A stretch of 43,040 bases of DNA from a virus. The notes beneath the pieces were generated by a model that worked only from the letters and a program-made list of their open reading frames with translations, had not been told where the DNA came from and did not search any database. Position numbers and translations under genes: made by a program. The first letter of the stretch is position 1, and each line of letters opens with the position of its first letter. The DNA is taken from positions 1-43,040 of IMG/VR virus record IMGVR_UViG_3300036791_000455; one strand, given 5' to 3'. Below are positions 23,203 through 29,843 of this stretch, in pieces.

Positions 23203-23580
23203 CTAGTCGCGATCCGCGCCGCGATAGTCGCTGACGTCGTCGCCGATCTCGTCCTCGACGTTGGCCAGCACGGCGTCGTCGAAGCGATAGCCGGCGGCGC
23301 GCAGGCGCAGCAGGGTGGCGCGGAACGCCTCAAGGTCGCCGTCGCGGAAGCTCTGGCCATCGTAGGCGAGGCCGATGGGTTCGAGCGCGCAGCGTTGCAG
23401 CGCCGCGTGCTGCGCTTCCAGGGACGCGGCGGCGGTCTCGTCGGTGCTCCAGTCAATCGGGGGGATGTCGCCGACATAACGCCGTGTGGCGACGTGGGTG
23501 GTCCAGCCGCCCGACACGTCAGCGTAGCAGTACAGGTCGCACAGGAAGTTATCGCTGCTCCAGCGGCAATAGCTCATCAT
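23203..23580 (-). CDS. Conserved hypothetical phage protein (SYCRWSSDN family)
   Basis: 125 residues from ATG 23580. The N-terminus MMSYCRWSSDNFLCDLYCYA, followed by SGGWTTHVATRRYVGDIPPI, is typical of a widespread but uncharacterised phage family. Four Cys in the first 20 residues could bind metal or form disulfides. PIGLAYDGQSFRDGDLEAFR and LRAAGYRFDDAVLANVEDEI follow. It overlaps the upstream gene by four bases. Confidence 0.7.
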   Translation of the reverse strand: MMSYCRWSSDNFLCDLYCYADVSGGWTTHVATRRYVGDIPPIDWSTDETAAASLEAQHAALQRCALEPIGLAYDGQSFRDGDLEAFRATLLRLRAAGYRFDDAVLANVEDEIGDDVSDYRGADRD

Positions 23581-23852
23581 GGCTTGGTCCCGGCCGCCTT
23601 CAGGGCGCGCTTGGCCAGGGCTCTGAGGGTCGCCGCGTCGCCGTTGCCGTTGGCGACGGCGCGCAAGACCGCCAGCATGATCGGGACGGCGACGATCTGG
23701 GCGGTGATCGCCTCCCAGCCGTCCACCAGCTTCGAACCGTGGCAGAGATCGTCGTCGTCGCGCTTGGCGTCTTTGTAGGCGATGCCCCATTGGCCGCCGG
23801 GGGCTGCGCCGGTCAGCAGCTTGCGGGGGCGGGCGGTGTCGTCAGGTGTCAT
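23577..23852 (-). CDS. Hypothetical protein, paralogue of 22802-23056
   Basis: 91 residues from ATG 23852: TARPRKLLTGAAPGGQWGIA, then YKDAKRDDDDLCHGSKLVDG and IVAVPIMLAVLRAVANGNGD with a terminal LRALAKRALKAAG. The shared VAVP.M..VLRAV and LR.LAK.AL.AAG segments tie it to the smaller protein about 0.8 kb downstream. A Pro-rich upstream extension of the frame overlaps another gene and is not used. Function unknown. Confidence 0.6.
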   Translation of the reverse strand: MTPDDTARPRKLLTGAAPGGQWGIAYKDAKRDDDDLCHGSKLVDGWEAITAQIVAVPIMLAVLRAVANGNGDAATLRALAKRALKAAGTKP

Positions 23853-23865
23853 CGGTCGCGGGCTC

Positions 23866-24471
23866 CTATGGCCATTCGAGGTCGGTGAAGGGGGCGGCGG
23901 CGGTGGGATCGGCCTTGGCGAGCGCCTGCGCCTCAAGCTTCCCGATCTCCTGGCCTGCTCGGAAATAGCGCAGCTCGGCCCAAGGCCGTTCGGGCTTGAA
24001 CCGGCCGGACGCCGTGAGGCTGAACCGGCGGCACGAGCCGAGCACGAACACCGCCGGCTGGTCCGGGTGGATGGTCGGGTCCACCGTCAGCAGCGTGCGG
24101 CCACCCAGCGAGCTAGGGCGCAAGGTGCGGGCCCCGACCGACTTGGTGTAGCCGCCGGCCAGGGCGAGGTAGGGGCAGACGCCCAGAGCGTAGGCCGCGC
24201 AGTCGCGGTGCATCGGTCCATCGAAGTAGAGCCCGGCTGGGTGGAAGGCCGAGCCAGGGCCGCCGACGAAGCACTTGAGCGCGCCGAGGGTCTCGCCGCA
24301 GATGCCGCAGCGGCCTTCCCGGTAGCAGCGGGCGGCCATGCGGCTGTCGTTGATGGTGAAATGCGGCAGGCCCTGATCGTCGCGCAGCACCGTCACCGGA
24401 ATCGGCAAGCCCCGCCGATCTCTCGGCAGGGCGCTGATGCGGGCGGGCATGTCGGTAGGGTTGGGGCGCAT
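23866..24471 (-). CDS. Zinc-ribbon-like phage protein, paralogue of the gene at 42770
   Basis: 201 residues. ISALPRDRRGLPIPVTVLRD precedes a metal-binding motif: GRCGICGETLG (two Cys), then MHRDCAAYALGVCPYLALAG (two more Cys). The same order (RG.P.P, F.......R, C..CG..LG, GPM) appears in the truncated gene at 42770. Family members are common in phages of Gram-negative bacteria and uncharacterised. The C-terminal half (HPDQPAVFVLGSCRRFSLTA and RPWAELRYF) is beta-rich. Confidence 0.7.
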   Translation of the reverse strand: MRPNPTDMPARISALPRDRRGLPIPVTVLRDDQGLPHFTINDSRMAARCYREGRCGICGETLGALKCFVGGPGSAFHPAGLYFDGPMHRDCAAYALGVCPYLALAGGYTKSVGARTLRPSSLGGRTLLTVDPTIHPDQPAVFVLGSCRRFSLTASGRFKPERPWAELRYFRAGQEIGKLEAQALAKADPTAAAPFTDLEWP

Positions 24472-24680
24472 CAGTCGCGCTCCGGGAGCGGGGCGCGGCC
24501 GTAGGCGTGCAGCGCGAGGTTCCAGGCGAAGACGCCGAGCTGCTGCAGGGTCAGGCCCTCGGCCTCGGCCAGCTCGCGCAGCGCCTTGCGGCCGCCGGGC
24601 GTGATGCGCGTCGCGACCTGGGCGGACAGCTCGTCGTGCGGGACGGTGGGGACGGGTTTCTGGACAGTTTTGTCAGGCAT
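24471..24680 (-). CDS. Small possible ribbon-helix-helix protein
   Basis: 69 residues from ATG 24680 with AAAGGA upstream. SAQVATRITPGGRKALRELA and EAEGLTLQQLGVFAWNLALH look like a strand followed by two helices, as in Arc/CopG-type DNA-binding proteins. The Lys/Pro N-terminus is flexible. If real it could autoregulate the accessory operon. The family call is tentative. Confidence 0.5.
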   Translation of the reverse strand: MPDKTVQKPVPTVPHDELSAQVATRITPGGRKALRELAEAEGLTLQQLGVFAWNLALHAYGRAPLPERD

Positions 24681-24762
24681 TATGCGGTCCTTTCTGTTCA
24701 CAAGGTTGGTGCCGTAGCCCCGCCCGCGCAAGCCGCGCAAGCGGGGCATTGGCGTCAGTGAG

Positions 24763-25020
24763 TCACCCGTCAAGTTCCGGGTAGCGCGATTGCGGTTGCG
24801 GTTGCGGGGTCAGCGGTTCCCGGTAGACGACTGGCGGCGCTGCCGGCCCCGGCGCGAACGCCCAGGCGAGGCAGACGACCCAGCCGATCAGGGTCCAGCC
24901 GAGGAACAGGTTGACGACCAGGATCGGGGCCAACGCGCGCGACTTGGTGGCGAGCGCCATCAGCGTCGGGATGAAATACAGGGCGATGAGGATGCCCTGA
25001 AGGATGAGCGCCCCGGTCAT
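24763..25020 (-). CDS. Superinfection immunity (Imm-like) membrane protein
   Basis: 85 residues from ATG 25020, preceded by GGAGG. Two membrane helices are visible: LILQGILIALYFIPTLMALA and APILVVNLFLGWTLIGWVVC. The FIPTL...A and NL.LGWT.IGW motifs are characteristic of the T4 Imm-type superinfection immunity family, which sits in the inner membrane and blocks DNA entry of related phages. The C-terminus is a short Pro/Gln-rich tail. It lies among genes that look like lysogenic or accessory cargo. Confidence 0.8.
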   Translation of the reverse strand: MTGALILQGILIALYFIPTLMALATKSRALAPILVVNLFLGWTLIGWVVCLAWAFAPGPAAPPVVYREPLTPQPQPQSRYPELDG

Positions 25021-25349
25021 TGCGACACCTCCTGGAAACCGGAGAAGGCGACGGCCCAGCGCCGGCCGCCGATCTCGAACTGGTCGCCGACCATGCTGGA
25101 GCGCAGGCCGTAGAGCTTGCCGCCGAGGACGGGCAGCGGCGCGATCCGGATGACGTGCGCGTTGTGGTCCGGGTTGGCCGAGCCGTTGTCGAAGGTCGGG
25201 CCGCGCGACCACGAGCCGTCGATGTTCTGGGTGAGGTTCCAGGCGTGGTCGAGCGCCAGCAGGCAGTCGTCGGCGGGACAGGTCACGTCGGCGACGTGCG
25301 CGCCCAGGCCTGTCGCCGGGTCGAGGTGGTGAACGTGAACGGTAATCAC
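25017..25349 (-). CDS. Hypothetical protein
   Basis: 110 residues from GTG 25349 (GGAGA 12 bases upstream): ITVHVHHLDPATGLGAHVAD, CPADDCLLALDHAWNLTQNI, then SWSRGPTFDNGSANPDHNAH and VGDQFEIGGRRWAVAFSGFQ. The His-rich start and two Cys give no clear site. The upstream region contains copy 1 of the duplicated intergenic element. It overlaps the Imm-like gene by four bases. Confidence 0.6.
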   Translation of the reverse strand: MITVHVHHLDPATGLGAHVADVTCPADDCLLALDHAWNLTQNIDGSWSRGPTFDNGSANPDHNAHVIRIAPLPVLGGKLYGLRSSMVGDQFEIGGRRWAVAFSGFQEVSQ

Positions 25350-25366
25350 TGCAGGGGTATCTCCAA

Positions 25367-25423
25367 GTTGAGCATTGGCGCTCAGATGACGGGCGGCGTG
25401 GCCGCCCGTCCGCTCAGCGTCAG
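25367..25423 (-). repeat. Duplicated intergenic element, copy 1
   Basis: Contains a perfect hairpin GACGGGCGGC-GTG-GCCGCCCGTC (25388-25410) and, next to it, the dyad TGAGC...GCTCA (25370-25385 region). It starts at the stop codon of the gene at 25420 and ends before the RBS of the gene at 25349. It is nearly identical to copy 2 at 26289-26347; loops differ but arms are conserved. Confidence 0.8.
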
Positions 25424-26265
25424 GCCTGTTTGCGCTTGAGGTCGGCGACGTAGGTCTCGACGCGGTCGAGCACGTCGTCCCAGTCGGTGCCGATATGGTC
25501 GCCCTCGTAGGGGTCGCCCGCATCGTCCGGATAGGCCGACTCCGGGCCGGTGACCCAGTAGTGGGTGAGCCCGGCCTCGACCCGGTCGATCTCGATCTCG
25601 ATGCCGTGCTCGGCGGCCAGCTTCTCGGCCTTGCGCTTGGCAGCAGCGGCGGCGGCCTTGGTCTGGCGCTGCCCTTCCTGGGCCAGCCACGCGCGGGTCA
25701 GGTGGAACCGCTTGGCCGCGTCGCTGATCTTTTGGTCGAGCACCTTCCGCTCGGCTGTCAGCCGGTCGAGGTTAGCCTGCGCTGCGGCCATCGAGGCGAA
25801 CGGCTTGAGCCGGGCGACGTGGGCGATCTGGGTCCGAGTCTCGCGCGTCGGCGGCTCGATCCGGATAACGTGGCTGACCCTGGCCCGGCGCTTTTTCATC
25901 GCGCTCAGCGGTCCTGGCCCGCCGGTCTGGTTGCAGCCGCCCAAACGCCCCTGGACGACGACGAAGTGGGTGCCGGCGGTGATCAGGTAGATGTTCGAGC
26001 TGCGCTGGCTGATCGGGTTGAGCCGCAGCCACTCGGCCAGGGTCGGGGTGTCGCGGACGGGCACCTCGACCACGCGGCATCCCCGCTCGCGCAGGGCGTT
26101 TTTCATGTGGCCGACGTGGGTGCCAGCGATCCGCTGTTTGCCCGACACCTTGCGAAGCAGTTTCGCCGCCTCGGCGGTGTCGATCTGCAGGATCATCGAG
26201 AGCGCGCCGGGGCCGCAGAAGCGGTTGTGGCCGGTCTTGGGCTTGATGACAGGGCCGATTCTCAT
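25420..26265 (-). CDS. Papain/C39-like cysteine protease candidate with coiled-coil tail
   Basis: 281 residues. The N-terminal domain has NRFCGPGALSMIL with candidate nucleophile Cys17, a THVGHMKNALRERGCRVVEV helix-strand, and AGTHFVVVQGRLGGCNQTGG with candidate His100 and Asn112. This is the Cys-His-Asn/Asp order of C39 and related papain-fold enzymes. Residues 150-215 are a Lys/Ala/Gln-rich coiled coil (NLDRLTAERKVLDQKI, KAAAAAAKRKAEKLAAE). The C-terminus is acidic (YPDDAGDPYEGDHIGTDWDD). There is no signal peptide or transporter partner. It could process a phage or host protein; substrate unknown. Confidence 0.55.
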   Translation of the reverse strand: MRIGPVIKPKTGHNRFCGPGALSMILQIDTAEAAKLLRKVSGKQRIAGTHVGHMKNALRERGCRVVEVPVRDTPTLAEWLRLNPISQRSSNIYLITAGTHFVVVQGRLGGCNQTGGPGPLSAMKKRRARVSHVIRIEPPTRETRTQIAHVARLKPFASMAAAQANLDRLTAERKVLDQKISDAAKRFHLTRAWLAQEGQRQTKAAAAAAKRKAEKLAAEHGIEIEIDRVEAGLTHYWVTGPESAYPDDAGDPYEGDHIGTDWDDVLDRVETYVADLKRKQA

Positions 26266-26288
26266 GGGGTACTTCGTTCTCCGTTCGG

Positions 26289-26347
26289 GTTGAGCATTGG
26301 CGCTCAGATGACGGGCGGCGCGCGGCCGCCCGTCCGCTGAACGTCAG
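26289..26347 (-). repeat. Duplicated intergenic element, copy 2
   Basis: Same layout as copy 1. The hairpin GACGGGCGGC-GCGCG-GCCGCCCGTC (26310-26334) plus dyad TGAGC...GCTCA sit between the stop of the gene at 26344 and the start of the protease-like gene at 26265. Confidence 0.8.
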
Positions 26348-26535
26348 AACCCGCCGACGTCAGGCAGCGCGACAGGCGCGAGGTTGAGCGTCACGAGGCC
26401 GGTGGACTTCGACTTGGTGATGATGCCGCCCTCGACCGGCTCGAACGCATTGCCATAGGTGACGCTGGCGTCGGCGAGGTAGGCGTCGCGCTTGATCAGC
26501 GCGGCGAGGGCGTCCTGCAATTGCTTGACGGTCAT
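26344..26535 (-). CDS. Small hypothetical protein
   Basis: 63 residues: TVKQLQDALAALIKRDAYLA, DASVTYGNAFEPVEGGIITK, STGLVTLNLAPV. It has a helix followed by beta strands. ATG 26535 overlaps the upstream stop. Not recognised; copy 2 of the repeated element begins at its stop codon. Confidence 0.55.
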   Translation of the reverse strand: MTVKQLQDALAALIKRDAYLADASVTYGNAFEPVEGGIITKSKSTGLVTLNLAPVALPDVGGF

Positions 26536-27038
26536 GGTCTCGGGTTCCTTTCGGGGTTGGGTAGGTTGGTTGCGTAGGCGACGGCCGCATCCAGATCGCT
26601 GCCGAAGGAGCGGCTCAGATCGGGCTGCTTGCCCTCGGTGGCGTGGATCACGGTGACCGCGAAGAGCGGCTGGTGCATGAAATCGCCTTTCGAGATTTCA
26701 AAGGCGAAGTCGCCGGTCCAGCCGAAGCGGATGACGTCGGGCGTCATCAGGTTGGTCGCGCCGTGGTAGGCGTCGCGGAAGATCGCGCGGGCCTGGGCGG
26801 TCGTGTGCGGCCTCTGGGCCCTGAAGTCGGCTTCAGCCTCGGCGCGGGTCAGGCGCGGCGGGCTGCGATTGGTGTCGAACATTAGGCGACTCCAGCGCCC
26901 GGAGCGCGCCAGGAAGACGTAGCCCTGCGCGCGATACCCGTCGCCGTCTTCGGTCCAGGTGAAGATCGCGGTGCGATAGACGCCCAGCGTGCGCGCCTGC
27001 CAGCGCACCGGCATGTCGTCGGCTTCGTGCCAGCTCAC
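26532..27038 (-). CDS. Hypothetical protein
   Basis: 168 residues from GTG 27038, which overlaps the stop of the upstream gene. Strand-rich first half (TLGVYRTAIFTWTEDGDGYR, AQGYVFLARSGRWSRLMFDT), then helices ARAIFRDAYHGATNL and a FGWTGDFAFEISKGDFM segment, ending LDAAVAYATNLPNPERNPRP. No metal site or catalytic motif is clear. Family not recognised. Confidence 0.55.
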   Translation of the reverse strand: MSWHEADDMPVRWQARTLGVYRTAIFTWTEDGDGYRAQGYVFLARSGRWSRLMFDTNRSPPRLTRAEAEADFRAQRPHTTAQARAIFRDAYHGATNLMTPDVIRFGWTGDFAFEISKGDFMHQPLFAVTVIHATEGKQPDLSRSFGSDLDAAVAYATNLPNPERNPRP

Positions 27039-27652
27039 TGCGCCACCTCCAGGATCGAGCCTTCGCGGACGAGCTGGTCGTAGGCGGCGGCGATCACCGA
27101 GAAGGCGGTGCGCTTGCCGCTGAGAAACCAGTCGAGCCGCACCCAGGTCGTCCCGCCGTAGTTGGCGCAGAATACCCGGTGAACGCTGACCGGCAGGCCG
27201 TTCAGCTTGCGGCCGAGATCGAGCGCGTCGCGGTACTCGCCCGAGCGCCTGTCGCGCAGCGCGGCCAGATCGACGTTCGCGGTCTTGGCGAAGGTCAGCA
27301 GCGGGTGATCCTCGCGCACCGGCTTCGGCTCGATCACCGCCGCCTTGATCGCATCGCGCAGCTCGATCAGCGCCGCCGCCTCGGTCACTGCGCCAGGGTA
27401 GGCCTTGAACAGATCGGCGTGGCGCGGCTTCCACAGGTGAAGGTCCATCGGCACGCCCCAGTAAAGCTCTTCGAAGGGGTCGGCGCGGACGCCGTCAGCG
27501 TCGGCCGGGTACTGCGTCAGCAGGACGTCCGACAGCTTTTCGCGCATCTGGCTGTAGGCGCGGTTCAGGTAGCCCAGCGCCTCTTTGCGGCGCGCTTCCG
27601 AGGGGAAGCCGGCGCTGAGAGAGAAGGCGGCGAAATCGGCGTAATTGGTCAC
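27035..27652 (-). CDS. Hypothetical protein, first gene of minus-strand accessory operon
   Basis: 205 residues from GTG 27652. Helical N-terminus (ARRKEALGYLNRAYSQMREK), FEELYWGVPMDLHLWKPRHA, helix ALIELRDAIKAAVIEPKPVR, and a C-terminal strand/helix region (VHRVFCANYGGTTWVRLDWF, AAYDQLVREGSIL). It is the promoter-proximal gene, preceded by the only large gap on this side, which contains a TATAAA -10-like box. Function unknown. Confidence 0.6.
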   Translation of the reverse strand: MTNYADFAAFSLSAGFPSEARRKEALGYLNRAYSQMREKLSDVLLTQYPADADGVRADPFEELYWGVPMDLHLWKPRHADLFKAYPGAVTEAAALIELRDAIKAAVIEPKPVREDHPLLTFAKTANVDLAALRDRRSGEYRDALDLGRKLNGLPVSVHRVFCANYGGTTWVRLDWFLSGKRTAFSVIAAAYDQLVREGSILEVAQ

Positions 27653-28059
27653 GGGTTAGGGTGCTTTCAATCAGTTCGTTAGGAGCCCTCTTTATACACT
27701 TCTGTCCGCAATCCTGCTAGCAGTCCTGCGAGAAATAACGTCGCAGGCCTTGCAACCGCGCGCACATTGTCGCAGGAGGCCAAAAAGACGGCTTCGGTCG
27801 AAAAGGGGGCCAAACGGGGGGGTGGCACGGTCGCTGTGGACGCGCAACGTCTTGAAAGAACTAACGTTTTACCGGCGGAACCCTATCCCCTTGCGGGAGA
27901 AGGTTGTTGTTTATAGGCGTCCATGCTGCGTAAAATAACCTAATGAAAACAAGGCCAATCGGTCTGAACAGTCCATATTAGTCCATAGTAGACTACCGCC
28001 TAACTACCCCTCTAAAGGGGGGTGATCGGGGGGCTGTTCCCCCGGCGAGAGAGAACGAC
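27653..28059. promoter_or_regulatory. Divergent control region between accessory operon and integrase
   Basis: This 407-base gap is less GC-rich than its flanks and has no convincing gene. For the minus operon, TATAAA (complement, 27691-27696) is a candidate -10, with palindrome CTGCTAGCAG (27714-27723) and four CCTGC/GCAGG words (27713-27776) behind it. For the integrase, TTGCGG (27891) and TATAGG (27912), 15 apart, form a weak candidate promoter. Direct repeats AGTCCATA occur at 27970 and 27980. Hairpins CCCC-TCTAAA-GGGG (28007-28020) and GGGGG-CTGTT-CCCCC (28029-28043) lie in the leader. No tRNA was seen. It may hold attP. Confidence 0.55.
27970..27987 (+). repeat. AGTCCATA direct repeats ahead of integrase
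   Basis: Two AGTCCATA copies spaced 10 bp (one helical turn), followed by an AGTC...GACT inverted pair ending near 27994. They could be integrase arm-type sites or an operator. Confidence 0.45.
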
Positions 28060-29283
28060 ATGAGCATCAAGCGCAGCCGCAACCGGCTTACCAAACTGCA
28101 GATCGACAACGCTAAGACCGACTTGGCCGATGGCGGCAACCTTTACCTTGTGCTGACGGCGGGGACGGACTCGCGCAAGTGGCTGATGAAGTTCCCCTGG
28201 CGTGGCAAGCGCAAGGAAATGACGCTGGGCACGCTGCGCGCTGACGGCACCGGGATGCAGCTCCCGGCCGCTCGCAAGGCGCGCAACGACGCCGAGGCGC
28301 TGCTGGAGCAGGGCATCAACCCCATCGAGGATCGCAAGGTCTCGCGCGTCGGCGGCCACGGCCTCACCTTCCGCGAATGGGTCGACTCCACGAAGGGCCG
28401 GATCGGGCCGACCAAGCCGAAGCCTGCCGCCGGCTTCTACGCCATGATGACCAAGCGCGTCGGCGCGCTGGCAGACCTTCGCCCGGCCGACATCACCACC
28501 GCTGACGTGATCGAGGCGTTGCAGCCAGTCTGGAAGAGCCAGCCGCCGACCGCCAAGAAAATCCAGACCGGGATCATCCAGGTTCTGAACGCCGCGCGAG
28601 CTGGCGGCCTGATCCCCGACGCTTACTGGATCAACCCGGCGCACTATCGCGGCAACATCGAGTTTCTGACCAAGAAGCCGGTCCACGTCGTCGTGTCCCG
28701 GCCGGCGCTGAAAGACCACAGGAAGGCCCCGCTGTTCATGGCGCGGCTGCGTCAGGTCGGCAGCATGACCGCCTATCTCGCCGAGTTCACCATCCTGACC
28801 ACGGTGCGGGTCGATGCGGTGCGCCGCGCCTGCTGGGGCGAGTTCGACTTCACCGCGCGCACCTGGACCGTTCCAGAAACGCGGATGAAGGGTCAGGCCG
28901 GGACTGAGCGGGCGCATATCGTACCGCTCAGCGATGCGATGATCGCGGTGCTGCGCCGGCTCTCGCCGAACCTGTCGCGCCCGGCCAGCGCGCTGGTGTT
29001 CCCTAACCCCGGCACCGGCCGCGCCCTCGACGCCGGCAGCGTGCTCGACGTGATCCAAGGGATTGACCCGGCCGTGACGACGCACGGTTTTCGATCCAGC
29101 TTCATGGATTGGGGCCGCCACCAGGGCTACCCGAAGGATACCCTGAAGCTGTGCTTGGCTCAGATGGTCGGCAGCAAGGTCGATCAGGCCTACGCGCGCG
29201 ACACGCTCCTGGAGCATCGCCAGCCGATCATGCAGGCCTGGGGCGGCTTTTGCTCGGGCGCTTCACTGGCGCTGGCGGCCTGA
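28060..29283 (+). CDS. int: Tyrosine-recombinase integrase (P4-type)
   Basis: 407 residues. The N-terminus has the P4-integrase DUF4102-like opening (LTKLQIDNAKTDLADGGNLY, KWLMKFPWRGKRKEMTLGTL), a core-binding helical domain at ~105-200, then the catalytic domain. Visible catalytic residues are Arg250 in TTVRVDAVRR, a Lys near 277, His342 and Arg345 in THGFRSSF, and Tyr378 in AYARD. The residue that is normally His before the tyrosine (LAH in relatives) is Gln368 (LAQMVG). It is convergent with, and overlaps by 56 bp, the HTH gene at 29228. It would integrate and excise the prophage. Confidence 0.92.
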   Translation: MSIKRSRNRLTKLQIDNAKTDLADGGNLYLVLTAGTDSRKWLMKFPWRGKRKEMTLGTLRADGTGMQLPAARKARNDAEALLEQGINPIEDRKVSRVGGHGLTFREWVDSTKGRIGPTKPKPAAGFYAMMTKRVGALADLRPADITTADVIEALQPVWKSQPPTAKKIQTGIIQVLNAARAGGLIPDAYWINPAHYRGNIEFLTKKPVHVVVSRPALKDHRKAPLFMARLRQVGSMTAYLAEFTILTTVRVDAVRRACWGEFDFTARTWTVPETRMKGQAGTERAHIVPLSDAMIAVLRRLSPNLSRPASALVFPNPGTGRALDAGSVLDVIQGIDPAVTTHGFRSSFMDWGRHQGYPKDTLKLCLAQMVGSKVDQAYARDTLLEHRQPIMQAWGGFCSGASLALAA

Positions 29284-29506
29284 CCGGCGTCGGGCGTAGT
29301 GACGCGCGGGCGGTAGGGGCTGCCCGCGCGTCGTCGATCAGCTTCGCCAGATCGTCGCGGTGGACGAGTCGGCGTCCGGCCCAGGTGAAACTGGCCACCT
29401 CGCCCTTGGAGATTTTGTTGAACATGGTCGAGCGCGAGACTCCGACCACCGCCGCCGCCTCGTTGACAGTGTAGGACAGTTTCCCGGCCTCAAGCTCGAC
29501 GGCCAT
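29228..29506 (-). CDS. Excisionase-like helix-turn-helix protein
   Basis: 92 residues from ATG 29506. KLSYTVNEAAAVVGVSRSTM, then FNKISKGEVASFTWAGRRLV and HRDDLAKLIDDARA form the MerR/excisionase-type HTH_17 domain, followed by a basic Pro/Arg tail. Its gene overlaps the 3' end of the integrase in convergent orientation, a common place for a recombination directionality factor. A longer upstream start exists, but the overlap with the gene at 29511 makes ATG 29506 likely. A relative is encoded at 32838-33080. Confidence 0.75.
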   Translation of the reverse strand: MAVELEAGKLSYTVNEAAAVVGVSRSTMFNKISKGEVASFTWAGRRLVHRDDLAKLIDDARAAPTARASLRPTPVRPPAPVKRPSKSRPRPA

Positions 29507-29510
29507 CTGG

Positions 29511-29831
29511 CTAACTCCGCTTCGGTAGTTGCGCGTCCCGGTTGGTCGCGCCTCGTCTCGGCCTCGGCTTGGGTTCGCCCTGCCGGGGCCGCTTCTTTCG
29601 TTTCGGCATGGGCCCTGGCTCCGCGCCAAACTTGCCCAGGTGGTCCCGGCTCTCGACGAGCTGATAGCCCTCGCCCTGGCAGGTGAAGCCGCGCTCGCGC
29701 ACCCGCGCCACCGTCTCGTTCGGGAAGTGGTTGCCCGAGCGTGTGGCGCACACCCAGGCGATCCCGCTGTCGTCCGGCTGGATCAGGCCGCCAGCGGCGA
29801 GGTAGGCGATCAGGTGTCGGTGACCTTGCAT
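29511..29831 (-). CDS. Hypothetical protein with basic C-terminus
   Basis: 106 residues: HRHLIAYLAAGGLIQPDDSG, WVCATRSGNHFPNETVARVR and GFTCQGEGYQLVESRDHLGK, then a strongly basic tail (PKRKKRPRQGEPKPRPRRG). The body may fold as a small helix-strand domain; the tail could bind nucleic acid. It is separated from the downstream HTH gene by four bases. Family not recognised. Confidence 0.55.
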   Translation of the reverse strand: MQGHRHLIAYLAAGGLIQPDDSGIAWVCATRSGNHFPNETVARVRERGFTCQGEGYQLVESRDHLGKFGAEPGPMPKRKKRPRQGEPKPRPRRGATNRDAQLPKRS

Positions 29832-29843
29832 GGCAGACCGGCT

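Noticed and set aside
28012-29217. 401-codon minus-strand frame opposite the integrase
   Set aside because: Antisense shadow; the plus-strand integrase has clear catalytic residues.
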